This document shows, in pieces, positions 9,430-19,797 of a stretch of 64,000 bases of DNA. Source of the DNA: Apricaphanius iberus (taxonomy: Eukaryota; Chordata; Actinopteri; Cyprinodontiformes; Aphaniidae). A program made the translations under genes and the position numbers. The first letter of the stretch is position 1. Each line of letters starts with the position of its first letter. The DNA lies in contig JAPXFQ010000176.1 of assembly GCA_028564705.1 (NCBI GenBank), positions 62,001 to 126,000 on the forward strand. Direction: 5' to 3'. A model generated the notes under the pieces. It worked only from the letters and a program-made list of their open reading frames with translations, was not told the origin of the DNA and searched no databases.

Positions 9430-12300
9430 ATGGCAGTTTCAAATGGAAGTTTCTTAGGAGCCATTGCTCATCAATTAAGAGCATTAGCAAATGATTTTGA
9501 GCATAATGCACCTGAGGACTATCTCCTCTTTCATCTGGAAAGACTATTTGATGTTCTAGTTCATCACAGTGCTGACACAGAGGTAGACTTTGACGCAACT
9601 GTGCTGGATGCTCTTCAACAAGCTATACAGCAGCTTCATATCCTCTCCCAAACCGAGAAGGGCAACTTTGGCCGTAAATCCTATTTTTTACCTCCATGCA
9701 TAATTGAAGCTCACCTTCTTTTGGGCCGCACCGTTGGTGACATTGCTCAGTTGTTTGGGGTATGCGAAAGAACAATTCATCGGAGGATGTCACAGTCTGG
9801 AATAAGGTAATGTATACCTTTCTTCTGTGTATTTCTATTATATTCATACTTTTGCAAAGTAGTGATGGACATAAGAGCGTTTTATCATCTTATACATTAA
9901 TTTCATACACTTAACAATATGACATATCCACAGCCTATCGTTGAAGTCATAACTTTAGGCTGTAATGTTAATGGCCGCATCACTGTCAGTTTAAATCTCA
10001 ATACCAGTAATCTTTTCTGATCTCAAAGGTTTTTTTTATTGTTTAGTTTTGTTTTTATTGTCATGTTGATGTCATGCTGACTGTATCATCATGATCAGAG
10101 TCCATGATCTATTAACTCCACTGGATGACAACACTCTGGATGACACAGTGTCACAAATTCTGCAGCACCATCCCAACTGCGGATACAAGATGATGCTTGG
10201 GCACCTGAACGCACAGGGCATCCGCATACAAATTAAGTATTGCATAAACCCTGCATACATTTGGTGCTACTTTTGATTGGAAAACATGACTTTTAAAATT
10301 TTTGCTTTTTTTTTTGCTTAACAGGGCAGCGTGTCCAGGAATCCATGCACCGTGTGGATCATAATGGAGTTCTAGTACGGACTCTCCAGCTGAACCCACA
10401 AAGGCGCAGGAAGTACTTTGTACCAGGGCCAAACAGTTTGTGGCACATAGACGGCAACCACAAACTAATAAGGTATCTTAAAAATCTAATAATTTCAGCA
10501 CTTCATCTACCAACTGGTAGTATTATGAATAAGCTTGAAACAGGACAACTCAGCTTGTTTAATTTTTTCAGACAGTTGTATACAACCTATAGACATTGTG
10601 GAAATTATATTTATTTTTCATCTTCCATTAGTGTCTGAAAAGGACTGGAACTCCTACAGTGTGTTGTTGAGGATTTTAATTATATGTCAGTGATCCTTTC
10701 TAACTGCATTTCAGAACACTGAGATACTGAAACTTCAAGACAAACAACACACCAAAACAAAAGCACACAAACAAAAATGTAAATTACAATTTGTGGCATT
10801 GCTCTTAATGTGTATTCATATATATGTATTTCAGATGGCGTATTGTTGTGCATGGTGGTATTGATGGCTTTAGTCGTCTCATTGTGTACTTGAGTGCCGC
10901 TACCAACAACCGTGCAGCAACAGTGCTGAACCACTTTCTGGGAGCTGTTGAAGTGTATGGCATGCCATCTCGGGTGAGATCAGATAAAGGTGGTGAAAAT
11001 GTTGATGTTGCACACTTCATGGTAGCCAACAAAGGATTGAACAGGAATTCACATATTGCTGGCAGGAGTGTCCATAATCAGAGGTAAGATGAAAATGTTC
11101 CAATGTTATTGATAAAATTCCTTTCTTGGGCATACATTTACAATGATCTTAACTAATCTTATCAATTCAGTTGACAAATATTTAATTCAATTATTATTTG
11201 CAATTCACTGTATTCATTGGACTATGGAGGGCCATTTACAAGTCTGTCCCATTACAACACTCCTGTGCCCAAAAAAAGGTATTTATCATACTTATCATGA
11301 AACAGTTCTTCAGCCATATAACCACAGTGAAATTTAAGATGGTACGCAAATGGAAGGTAGAAATTATAGCTTATACTTTTAGTCTAGTCGGTTACCAATC
11401 TGTAAACAATTCAGTTTTTTTTTTATTTGAACTAAAACAAAAACATGAAGAAAAATGTCATTTTCCTTTTCTTCCATAATATCCAATATTTTGTCTGGCT
11501 CTCATTCACTTTTACGCTACGTTTTATCCTATGGTAATAGAGTACAGCCTGTGTTAAAAACTGTTTATGTCCAAATTAGAAATATTCATAGAATGACATA
11601 GAATATTTATTAATTATTTCACTTTTACTATCAGAATAGAGAGGCTCTGGAGAGATGTTTATGTGGGAGTGCTTGATCTCTTCTACATCCTCTTCACCAA
11701 CCTTGAGAGAGAAGGCCTCCTGAACCCTGACTCCGAACTCCATCTCTATGCTCTACACTGGAGCTTTCTGCCGCACATTCAGAAGCACCTCACCTTTTTC
11801 CAACGTGGTTGGAACTGCCATCGACTGCGAACTGAAGGAAATCAGACTCCACTTCAACTGTGGTCTGCCTATGAGCGTGAAGCACAACACGACCTCATGC
11901 AGGTTTGAATAGTGATCATTCTTCATATGTGGTACACATCCTAACCATCTAATTTAATGCAAGTCATAGTTGGTTTGAAACAAAACTAAATGAACAACTA
12001 CAAATATGAATGAAGAGATGACCACAACTTTATCGCCAATTCTGGCTAAAAAAAACCAAACAATTTTTAACCTATCCTTCAACCAATCTCCTGTTATTGC
12101 AGGTAGACACCGAGTATGGTGTTGACTGGACTGCACCATGTGGTCATCGACAACCTGCTGTTATGGTCCCTGAAGTTCAGCTGCAGCGCTCACTGTCGGA
12201 GGAAGAAATACGCAGTCTGCCACAGCCCGATGGTCCTCTGTCCAATGTATTAGATGTGTATATACAAACTGTGAACTTGTTATCTGAAATGATCCAGTAA
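9430..12300 (+). pseudogene. IS3EU-like DDE transposase, six exons, one splice donor lost
   Basis: This is the enzyme expected to cut and paste the surrounding element. Exons: 9430-9806, 10099-10232, 10325-10472, 10835-11083, 11635-11902, 12103-12300. Phases agree throughout and give 457 residues. The N-terminal part holds a helix-turn-helix-like stretch (VGDIAQLFGVCERTIHRRMS), followed by an IS3-type YKMMLGHLNAQGIRIQ segment and an rve core. The acidic triad is visible: D in LWHIDGNH (10450-10452), D in [10 protein letters not shown] (10983-10985) and E in HNQRIERLW (11639-11641), with 34 residues between the last two. The ATG at 9430 follows TTGTATTCAG; an upstream in-frame TTG is unlikely to be used. 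The donor after 10232 reads TTAAGT instead of GTAAGT, and both read-through and the nearby GT at 10237 lead to stops. The product is therefore probably inactive in this copy. Confidence 0.85.
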
Positions 12301-12792
12301 AACTGTAGATCACATGAAGTTTTTAAAAATTAAAAGCTAAATGAAGTGACTCAAAGTAAGTTTTTTCTTTACAAGCTCTATTACTGTACCAGTGCTGATT
12401 TTTGAAAAATCTAACAATATAACACACATTTTGTCATTAGAAATGAGAAGCCAAATAATTTTTTAATGGCAGAGCATCTGGTGTTTTATTTTAAAGTACT
12501 TCTTGCATTATACAAACAGTAGATTGTATACATAGAGTATATCAACAAAACTTTTGTTTGAATGTGTTTAAACGTTAAAACATTCAGCTATCCAGGTGAA
12601 CTTCCTTTACAACTTGGACATTTAAAAGTTAGTTGCAGTGTCCAATTATGATAGATTCATCTTAAATCTTCTTTTTCTTATTTGAGATGCTTTTGAAATG
12701 ATTATTTCACAAACTGTGTCTCCTACAATGGGAGTGAACCTAAAATCCAAACACCATTAATAACTAAATATAAAACAAACATACTCCTCAGA
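12301..12792. other. Spacer between the two convergent transposon genes
   Basis: The stops of the two genes face each other 492 bp apart. A plus-strand ATTAAA variant lies at about 12330-12335 for the transposase. A minus-strand AATAAA (TTTATT at about 12485) lies downstream of the HECT stop. These are plausible polyadenylation signals. Confidence 0.5.
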
Positions 12793-15700
12793 TTAGACCA
12801 ATCCAAAACCTGTATCGACACTCTCAATAGCAGCCAGCAAGTCTTTTTCAAAGAGACTGTACTCTTTGTAATGTCTTGGGACTTTGAGAAGGTGAAAGCA
12901 CGTTGAGGATTTTGGGAAGGTGCCCTCCACCACTTCAACGTCCAAGTATCTGGGAAGCACGTTCCATCCCACCCAAAACTGCAATAGTTCTCCAAGCAGG
13001 TTTGAAGATGCTATCACAGAAGAGAATAAAGACTTGTATGTTTAATGTAAACATTATTGTAACATATTGTAACACTTCTCCCATTTTAAATAAACTAGCA
13101 ATTTACCGTTCTCTATGAATGTGCGAAGGAATCCAGTGATCCTACATGTATCTTCCAAAGAGACATCGCTGTCACCATCTTCGTCCTGCAATGGCCAGTT
13201 TATCTTGCCCAAGATGATCTGACAGAAATAGTAAACATCAGGTAACACCTGTATTTCCATTTAGCCAAGAAAAAATAAACTAAAAACTATTTTTTGTATA
13301 TGATAATTAAGATTTTCCCAATTATTAATCAGATTTTACCTTTATTCTCCTTATACTTAGAAAGACAGATTTCTGTCTATGGTGAGAAATAAAAATTAAG
13401 GAGACAATATCTGAATAGGAGCTACATTTTAACTGAAGGTACTTACTGAAAAGGTGACATTTATACTATTTGCATCTACCCGTTTGTCTCTCCCTTAGTG
13501 AGTTTACCCTGTGAATTATTCTGTTAGCAAAATCATTATCAGTCTTCTACCTGATTCTCATTATAAGATTTTGCCAAGAAAATAATAAATGTCAAAATTA
13601 TCCCTAAAGTCAATGAAAAATGCCCATTGTATTTCAATGTGTTCACCTGTGATGTATACTGCACATCAGATGATCTTGGAAAGAGCAAGGGAATTGTGTC
13701 TTTCCTCTCTGTTAGCAAAGGCCAGATAAGAGTCTCTTTCAGACCTCGTCGTAAGTGCTTGACTTGTTTAGAAGTTCTTCCAAGGACCTTCAAAATAGTT
13801 ATATCACAGTAAATCTAAACAGTGTTGTCCTCGAGCTACACTTTGTGTATTAGCTGTTAAACAAAACTCAACATTTGTGTGTAAAACTTTTGAAAAATAC
13901 AATACTTAAAGACCTCCACTGTTCCAATCTTCTAAACAGTCTGTTTCATTTAACATTCTGTTGAGTACAAAATACTTACAGCATGGGTAAGTAGTTTATC
14001 CAGCAGCCACCTCCTGTTTTCAGATGTGACTTGTGGAAAATCCCAGGACATTGCCAGCTCATTGACAGCATGTTTTTCTTCAGATGACAATTCAGCAGTA
14101 CCTTCCAGCTGGTATAAAAAATAAGTTGCATTTTGATTGTCATGTATTTTTAATATTTTTAAGATCTTGAAATTATATTAAAAACACATCACAATAAAAG
14201 TACCAATTAATATCGGCACACTTAAATTGTTGTGGCATTTCTTATTATTAATAAAACTATACCAAACTAAGTCATCATACCAACTTGATTGTTTCACGGA
14301 TGTCAAGATCAGCACAGTCCTTAATATTTACTGTGGCTTCTTCTGTGGATCCCCCAAAGAGCACATGCAGGATTGCTGGGCTCAGTCCAGCTAGATATGG
14401 GCCCCCATGTAGGAATGAATGACCTATCATTCGACCAGCAACAACAAAAAAATCACTCTCCAAAAGGAAATGGGAAGTGGAAGGAGTCAAGTGGTCTTTT
14501 TCACCCACAAAAAGAAGAGTTCCTCCTGGAGCTTCAGATAAAAGAGTAGTCAGAACACACAGATGGTTAGAACAAAAAATAAAAATAAAATAAAAACCTT
14601 ATAAATTACGAATCAGGCAAGATTTGTGAACTTACCAAAACTAATGTCAAATCCAAACTGAAGTTTGGACATGATTGTGGCAAAGATGTGACGAGTCACA
14701 CCATCTCCAATTGCTGGATCTCCTAAAGATGCAAAACATACATTGAAACACAAATTTTCTTTCTCCACCTAATTTAAACAAGCTTGCATGTGTCCACATG
14801 TGATACTTTTGGGTTTTAGTTAATGGTAAAAATGGTTACAAATGAGCATATATGCAATTGCTACCCTACCTTTCACAAATGTTAAGTACAGTCAAGTACA
14901 TCATGTCAATTTTAAATGACAAGATATTTACCCCTCAATGTGCATATCAAAGGGGAAGCCCACTCAACATGAGCCATTTTGTAGAAAGAAAGGATTGCCC
15001 TCTCCCTATCCTCTGGACTGTCTCCAAGATCTATGGTAAGACTTATTGGTTTTCCAGTTGAGTACTTCTGTAAGATGTCTTGTTTGAATATCTTGACAGC
15101 TTCAGTAGGATCTGGCTGTATTTCCCAACCTAAGGAAGTTTATACACAAATACATTTAAATATAAAATGTGCTGTAAAGGTCAATCATATGATGTAGCAA
15201 AGCACCTTCAGTAATCTGAGGAGCAGACACATGTTCCTGAGGTGTCACTGGGGCTGCCATATATCCTGAATGTGATGCAGAGACGTCAGTGTTGCTGGTT
15301 GTTGCCGTTTGACTCTCCTGAGGTCTTGTCAATGTACTCTCTCTTCCATCTACATTTTGGGTATGGCTGGCACTTCCTGAGACTTCCGCCATCTGTATCT
15401 CACCACTGGTCTCCAATAGTCTGTTAATATCAGTGTTGTAACATGTTTCATAAACATTTTTATTAGGTAAAACTTGAAAAACATTCAGGCCTATGATAAA
15501 AATCGAATAGAGGCGGATTTGTTATGTTTGTATGGTTAATATATTTCTCATGTACATGCTATAGTGGTACAAAGTACACTGTACATTTTAATGCACCTGC
15601 AGTAACAGTAAACCTGGTGGTTGAAGGTGGAGGCATAATCCCTCAACACCACATGTAATGCTTTAACAAATTTGATGTTTAATCTGTAAAGAGCCATACC

Positions 15701-18019
15701 TCATGCATTCATTACTATGAGCTTTGATTTGTGAGAATGGGAACTCTTCTCCACATATGACACATTTCTGAGGTGGTCCAGCGAGCTCCGTTTTGCTGCC
15801 TTCTGGCTCAGATGTCTGCAAAAGAGACCAATAAATTCAATACTATAAAGTTACTGTCACACCAAGTCTGCATTTATTACAAGGACAAAGCTGTTTATAG
15901 TGAAGTACTTACAGGGTCAAGATTCAGATTCCTCTGAAGTGGGCGAATGAAAATGGTGGCATGACCAATCTGAGTTTGCGGATTTTTGAGATATCTGGCA
16001 TGGTAGCCATCATTGGGACAGGGGATAATGGTCAGCTTGCGACTTCTTGTAGTTCCAGATATCTTTAATAATTCAAATCCGCCCCCTTGCCCGAGTTTTG
16101 GAAATGCAGTTAAAATAAATTCTTTGAATTCATTTGCATTTGTCTGACTACCTGAAAAGAAAAGACAGAACACAGGAGGCAAATTAAAATCTCCTTTCTA
16201 GTACAGTCAGTGCAGTGCCTATTTTGCCTATTATATGAGAACTATCAAAGTTTAAAACAAATATTAATCAGCTGTAACATGCATGTGATAGCAACACTAT
16301 CAATGAACACATACAGTAGATAAATAGATGACGGATACTAAATTGCAATTCAGGCAGTGGTGGAAAGAGAACTGAAAATCTGTACTCTAGTACAAGTACT
16401 GATATAGTGCTAAAATACTACTCAGTTACAGTAAAAGTACTGGTGTTAGAGAAATACTCCAGTAAAAGTAGAAAGTAATCAGATTATTAGTTCCTTTTAA
16501 CGGCTGATGTCACCATCACTTCTCCATACTAGGGCTGGAAATTGTGTGTTTTCCTTTACCAAAAGTTAAAACACCAACAATCTATTAATCATTAATAATT
16601 ATTAAGATACAAAACAAGTGTTTTTCCCTCATTTTTTTCTCATTCAAAGTTTTTATTTCCTTATTCAGCAAATGTCTCCGGCAGACAAAACACTAAATGA
16701 CATGAAGAGCCACGACTATTGATTAAATATCCATGAATCCATTTTTAACTGGTTAAATTCTTCATTCAAAATCAATGAAAGGTCAATCATTAACTTCCTT
16801 TTTTTGTTTTGTATTGTTTTTCGTCCTCATGATCCGGTTTTCATCGGCTTGTTTGCTATCAAATCACCTTACTGGCTGCAAAAATGCAGATAAAAGCTTT
16901 GGATATGAATTAAAATTGGACTCAGTACTCAACTATGATTTTAAAAGTAATTTAGTAGATTATATGGATTAATGAATACTTAAGTACAAGTAAAAGTACT
17001 CACTTGAAAATCTACTCATAAAAGTACTAGTACCCCCAAAAACTACTTAATTATAGTAATCTGAGTATTTGTAATTCATTACTTCCACCTCTGAATTCTT
17101 GTTATGACTACATAGAGGCATACAATATACAACCTAGTGTATTTAGATGCCTGTTAAATCTTTTCACATATTTAGCCTGAATACACAGTAAATATTAATG
17201 GATTAAATGTATAACATGACATTTAATCAATTTTCTGCTTTACTAAAGTGTTTGGGCTGTACCATGCAGTCTCTTTCTGAGATATTAACTTCATCACCAT
17301 GTGACATAATTTAACCACGACAGGGCCCTTCCAAGTTTATATTTAATATAAACAGCCAGTCCCTTGTTGCTAACTGAGGCAGACATGAAAACGGATACAT
17401 ACAGTAGGTTAGAGCTATTATATGAAAATATAATAGGGCCGTGGCCACATACCTTGAAATGTCAAACGCTTTTCGCCTAATCCTGCACAGGCCAGCCTTT
17501 CTTTGACATGTCGAGGGGGCACTAGATGGGTATTTTTATCATCGAGACAACAGTAGATATGTGTGTAAGAACTGAGGTGTCCTGGCACAGCGAGGGATCT
17601 GCGACTTGACAATCTTCTCCCTCCTTGTTGATATGGTCCAAACAGTCGTGAAACCTCGGCTACAATAAAGTGACAAGTGGCGTTGTGAGATACATGAAAT
17701 ATTTACAAATTATAATGCAGGAGTGCATAAACTCAAGGCCAATTTCCAAAACCTACCATCAACGGGGTGTCTTGGGGTCATAACGTGTGAGGGCTGAGGA
17801 GAAATTGGCGCTATGCTGGCGGCCGGTGCTGCACAAAAATGCAATGGATTTAGCCGATGTGCCAGCTTTCAATTTAGATAAACTGTCATTTTAGCTTAAC
17901 AGAGAAATCAATTCATTTACTGTATCTGACACATATAACACAAACTTACTGTTTTCAAGCCGGTTGGCCGCATCACGCAACAGGTCCGCCAGCGATGTAC
18001 CGCTTCCGCTTGAAGTCAT
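12793..18019 (-). CDS. HECT-domain E3 ubiquitin ligase-like protein, 13 exons, transposon passenger
   Basis: Minus-strand exons: 18019-17950, 17828-17757, 17659-17453, 16151-15913, 15815-15700, 15420-15206, 15129-14932, 14722-14636, 14531-14281, 14108-13980, 13787-13647, 13218-13107, 13010-12793. All junctions are GT-AG, all phases agree, and no stop or frameshift occurs; the product is 684 residues. A C-x2-C-x11-H-x3-C finger (CVICGEEFPFSQIKAHSNEC, residues about 214-233) resembles UBZ-type ubiquitin-binding fingers. The C-terminal half is a HECT domain: SFYKMAHVEWASPLICTLRG, then GRMIGHSFLHGGPYLAGLSP, ending with the catalytic-cysteine motif FPKSSTCFHLLKVP, with Cys about 650 lying 34 residues from the C-terminus, as in canonical HECT enzymes. 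It resembles fish proteins named G2/M phase-specific E3 ubiquitin ligase-like (from memory). HECT enzymes pass ubiquitin through the cysteine to a substrate; the substrate here is unknown. Whether it helps transposition is inference. Confidence 0.85.
16355..17093. mobile_element. hAT-type MITE (Tol2-like ends), 739 bp, in HECT intron 3
   Basis: Ends are CAGTGGTGGAAAG and, on the other strand, CAGAGGTGGAAGTAATG. The flanks AATTCAGG (16347-16354) and AATTCTTG (17094-17101) match at 6 of 8 positions, suggesting a decayed 8-bp duplication. The interior is rich in 'aagtac' and 'aaaagtact' motifs near both ends and has no transposase. It lies between the third and fourth coding exons of the HECT gene and does not touch a splice site. 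Confidence 0.75.
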
Positions 18020-18110
18020 CACTAAAACTGAGTAGTTAGCAACGATCTTATGCTAGCAAGGGGTAAGTTTGATTGCTTCTGTCTGGTTCCCCTGGCTGAT
18101 TTACAGCCCA

Positions 18111-18535
18111 CCAATCCTGCTCTAGATTGAGTTCAGTACCGCCCGCCTAATTAGCATACGGCGACACATAAATGCATAAATATATAAATGAAGAAATGTA
18201 GAAATACATAAATAAATAAATGAGCAAATGTAGAAATACATAAATACATAAATAAATAAATGAAGAAATGTAGAAATACATAAATGAATAAATGAATACA
18301 TGTAGAAATACATGAATGAATAGATGTAATAAATAAATAAATGAATAAATGAATATATATATATATAGATAAATAACCTTAATAAAATAATATTTATTTA
18401 ATTTCAGAGCAATATTTAACATGTCAATGTAAATATTTAATTTTTATTGTCCAAAATGAATGCATTTATTTATATATTCCTGTATTTATTTATTTATTTA
18501 TTTATTTATACTTAAGTCATTTTTGGTCCTCCATA
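18111..18535 (-). repeat. Right terminal inverted repeat with a short internal array
   Basis: Reverse complement of the left arm. It is longer because the central part has expanded into a degenerate array of 'gaaatacataaataaataaa' units between about 18180 and 18360. The HECT start codon lies 92 bp inside it, so the arm or its inner edge probably supplies the promoter. Confidence 0.9.
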
Positions 18536-18561
18536 GGAGACACTCGGCTTGCCGCGGCCAT
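18536..18561 (-). pseudogene. Proximal part of the split host exon with its start codon
   Basis: On the minus strand it reads ATG GCC GCG GCA AGC CGA GTG TCT CC, the last six bases being the target duplication. It joins in frame with 8893-8966. The surrounding 18545-18640 is relatively GC-rich. The opposite strand also has a short frame from 18560 (MLLQLSLSRLGTCFVGAIPA, 39 codons), which could be an alternative reading, but it lacks a splice donor. Confidence 0.4.
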
Positions 18562-19129
18562 GTTGCTTCAGTTGAGCTTGAGTCGCCTGGGGACGTGTTT
18601 TGTAGGGGCTATCCCTGCAGCTAGACCTTACTCCTTCAGTGTACCAGATTTCTTCAGCAAACACAACAACACAACTTGACCACCAATAGATATTTGTGTG
18701 TATATATGATTACACAACTGTAAGTACACAAAGTTACGCACAAAATGTTTTTATGGGTTACAAATCAAGTCTTACGCACACACAAATCCAAAGTTACACA
18801 CAAAGAGGCTGACACAAGTTACAAATCAAGTATTACGCACACACAAATGATGTGAGACTATTTTCTCTCCATAGATTTATCCTAGTGCTATATTGTCCAG
18901 GAAAGGAAGAAAATATGTGTGTGAGAATCACTGTAATTAAGTGAAGAGATGTGTGGAGTGTAGTCTGCAACGACTACCTACCAGATCAGTAGGAAGCTTC
19001 AGACAAAGGAAGGTTCCTCTGGCTCCTAGCCATTTATTAGCTCACCATCCTTTAACCCTTAAAGGGTTACCTTGCTTGCATTAAATATACAGGGATAGTA
19101 AGAAATCATAGATGATCATAGCCAATTTA
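18562..19129. other. Non-coding stretch with short direct repeats
   Basis: The block 'gttacaaatcaagt' followed by 'ttacgcacacacaaat' occurs twice (about 18757-18787 and 18816-18847), with further related 'agttacrcacaaa' units. It looks like the edge of an unidentified repeat. No gene is visible. Confidence 0.45.
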
Positions 19130-19666
19130 GCTAACATAAGTTAATCTTGTTCATGCATTTTTTACTTCAAGGCTGGACTACTGTAATTCTTTACTGTCAG
19201 GAAGTTGACAAAATGCAAGTAAAAGCCTTCAGTTGATCCAAAATTCTGTAGCAAGAGTTCTGATGATTATTAAAAAGAAAGATCACATATATCCTGTTTT
19301 AGTTTCTCTCCATTGGCTCCCTGTTAAGTCCAGAATTATTTATAAAGCCCTTAATAATTCAGATGCTCCCAGTGACTGAATATCCTCAATGTCCTTTTAT
19401 TAACTTTTCAATTACTTTACTAAAAGTACTCATTTTATTATCTCTGTATCTCTCCTCTGTCTTCTCAAGCCCCCAAACGGTCGTGACAGATGGCCGCTCG
19501 TATTGATCCAGGTTCTGCTCGAGGTTTCTTCCTGTTAAAGGAATTTTTTTCCTCTCCACTGTTGCTACATGCTTGCTCAAGATGAGAGACTGGTGAGAGG
19601 AATGTCTGCATTAATGTGGCCCAACCTTACGTTGGTGACTTGATGCTGGGATTCCTTCAATAGAAA
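19130..19666 (+). mobile_element. L2-type LINE fragment: end of ORF2 and 3' UTR
   Basis: The DNA encodes a broken version of the conserved L2 C-terminal stretch (TSRLDYCNSLLS-like, then SLHWLPVKSRI). It is followed by the L2 3' UTR (TTTCTTCCTGTTAAAG, CCACTGTTGCTACATGCTTG). Stops and an internal deletion show it is dead. It ends where the Tc1 fragment begins. Confidence 0.75.
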
Positions 19667-19797
19667 AGTATGGAGGTGGGAACATCATGCTTTGGGGCAC
19701 TTTTCATGCAAAGAGAGCATGAATGATCCGTGGTAATGAAAGAATGAATGGGGCCATTTATTGTGACATTTTGGGTGAAATCCTACTTCCATAAGAA
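19667..19797 (+). mobile_element. Tc1/mariner transposase fragment
   Basis: One frame reads GGGNIMLWGTFHAKRA, stop, MIRGNERMNGAIYCDILGE, the conserved region around the second catalytic aspartate segment of Tc1-type transposases. Only about 130 bp remain, with a stop and no inverted ends. Confidence 0.7.

Larger units (their letters stand above)
8967..18535. mobile_element. IS3EU-like DNA transposon, 9,569 bp, carrying transposase and HECT genes
   Basis: The two ends match as inverted repeats beginning TATGGAGGACCAAAAATGAC and are flanked by identical 6-bp duplications, GGAGAC. The element holds two convergent genes: a DDE transposase of rve/IS3 type (9430-12300, plus) and a HECT ubiquitin-ligase-like gene (12793-18019, minus). 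From memory, the IS3EU superfamily of eukaryotic transposons has an IS3-like transposase, 6-bp target duplications and TAY termini, and all three are met here. The assignment is an inference from family knowledge. The element contains one later insertion, a hAT MITE at 16355-17093. Confidence 0.85.

Noticed and set aside
18122..18422. Overlapping minus-strand frames rich in Tyr, Ile and Phe
   Set aside because: They are translations of the short-unit AT-rich array in the right terminal repeat.
18560..18680. Plus-strand frame MLLQLSLSRLGTCFVGAIPA, resembling a mitochondrial leader
   Set aside because: It ends after 39 codons without a splice donor and overlaps the minus-strand split exon, which has a donor and restored frame across the insertion.
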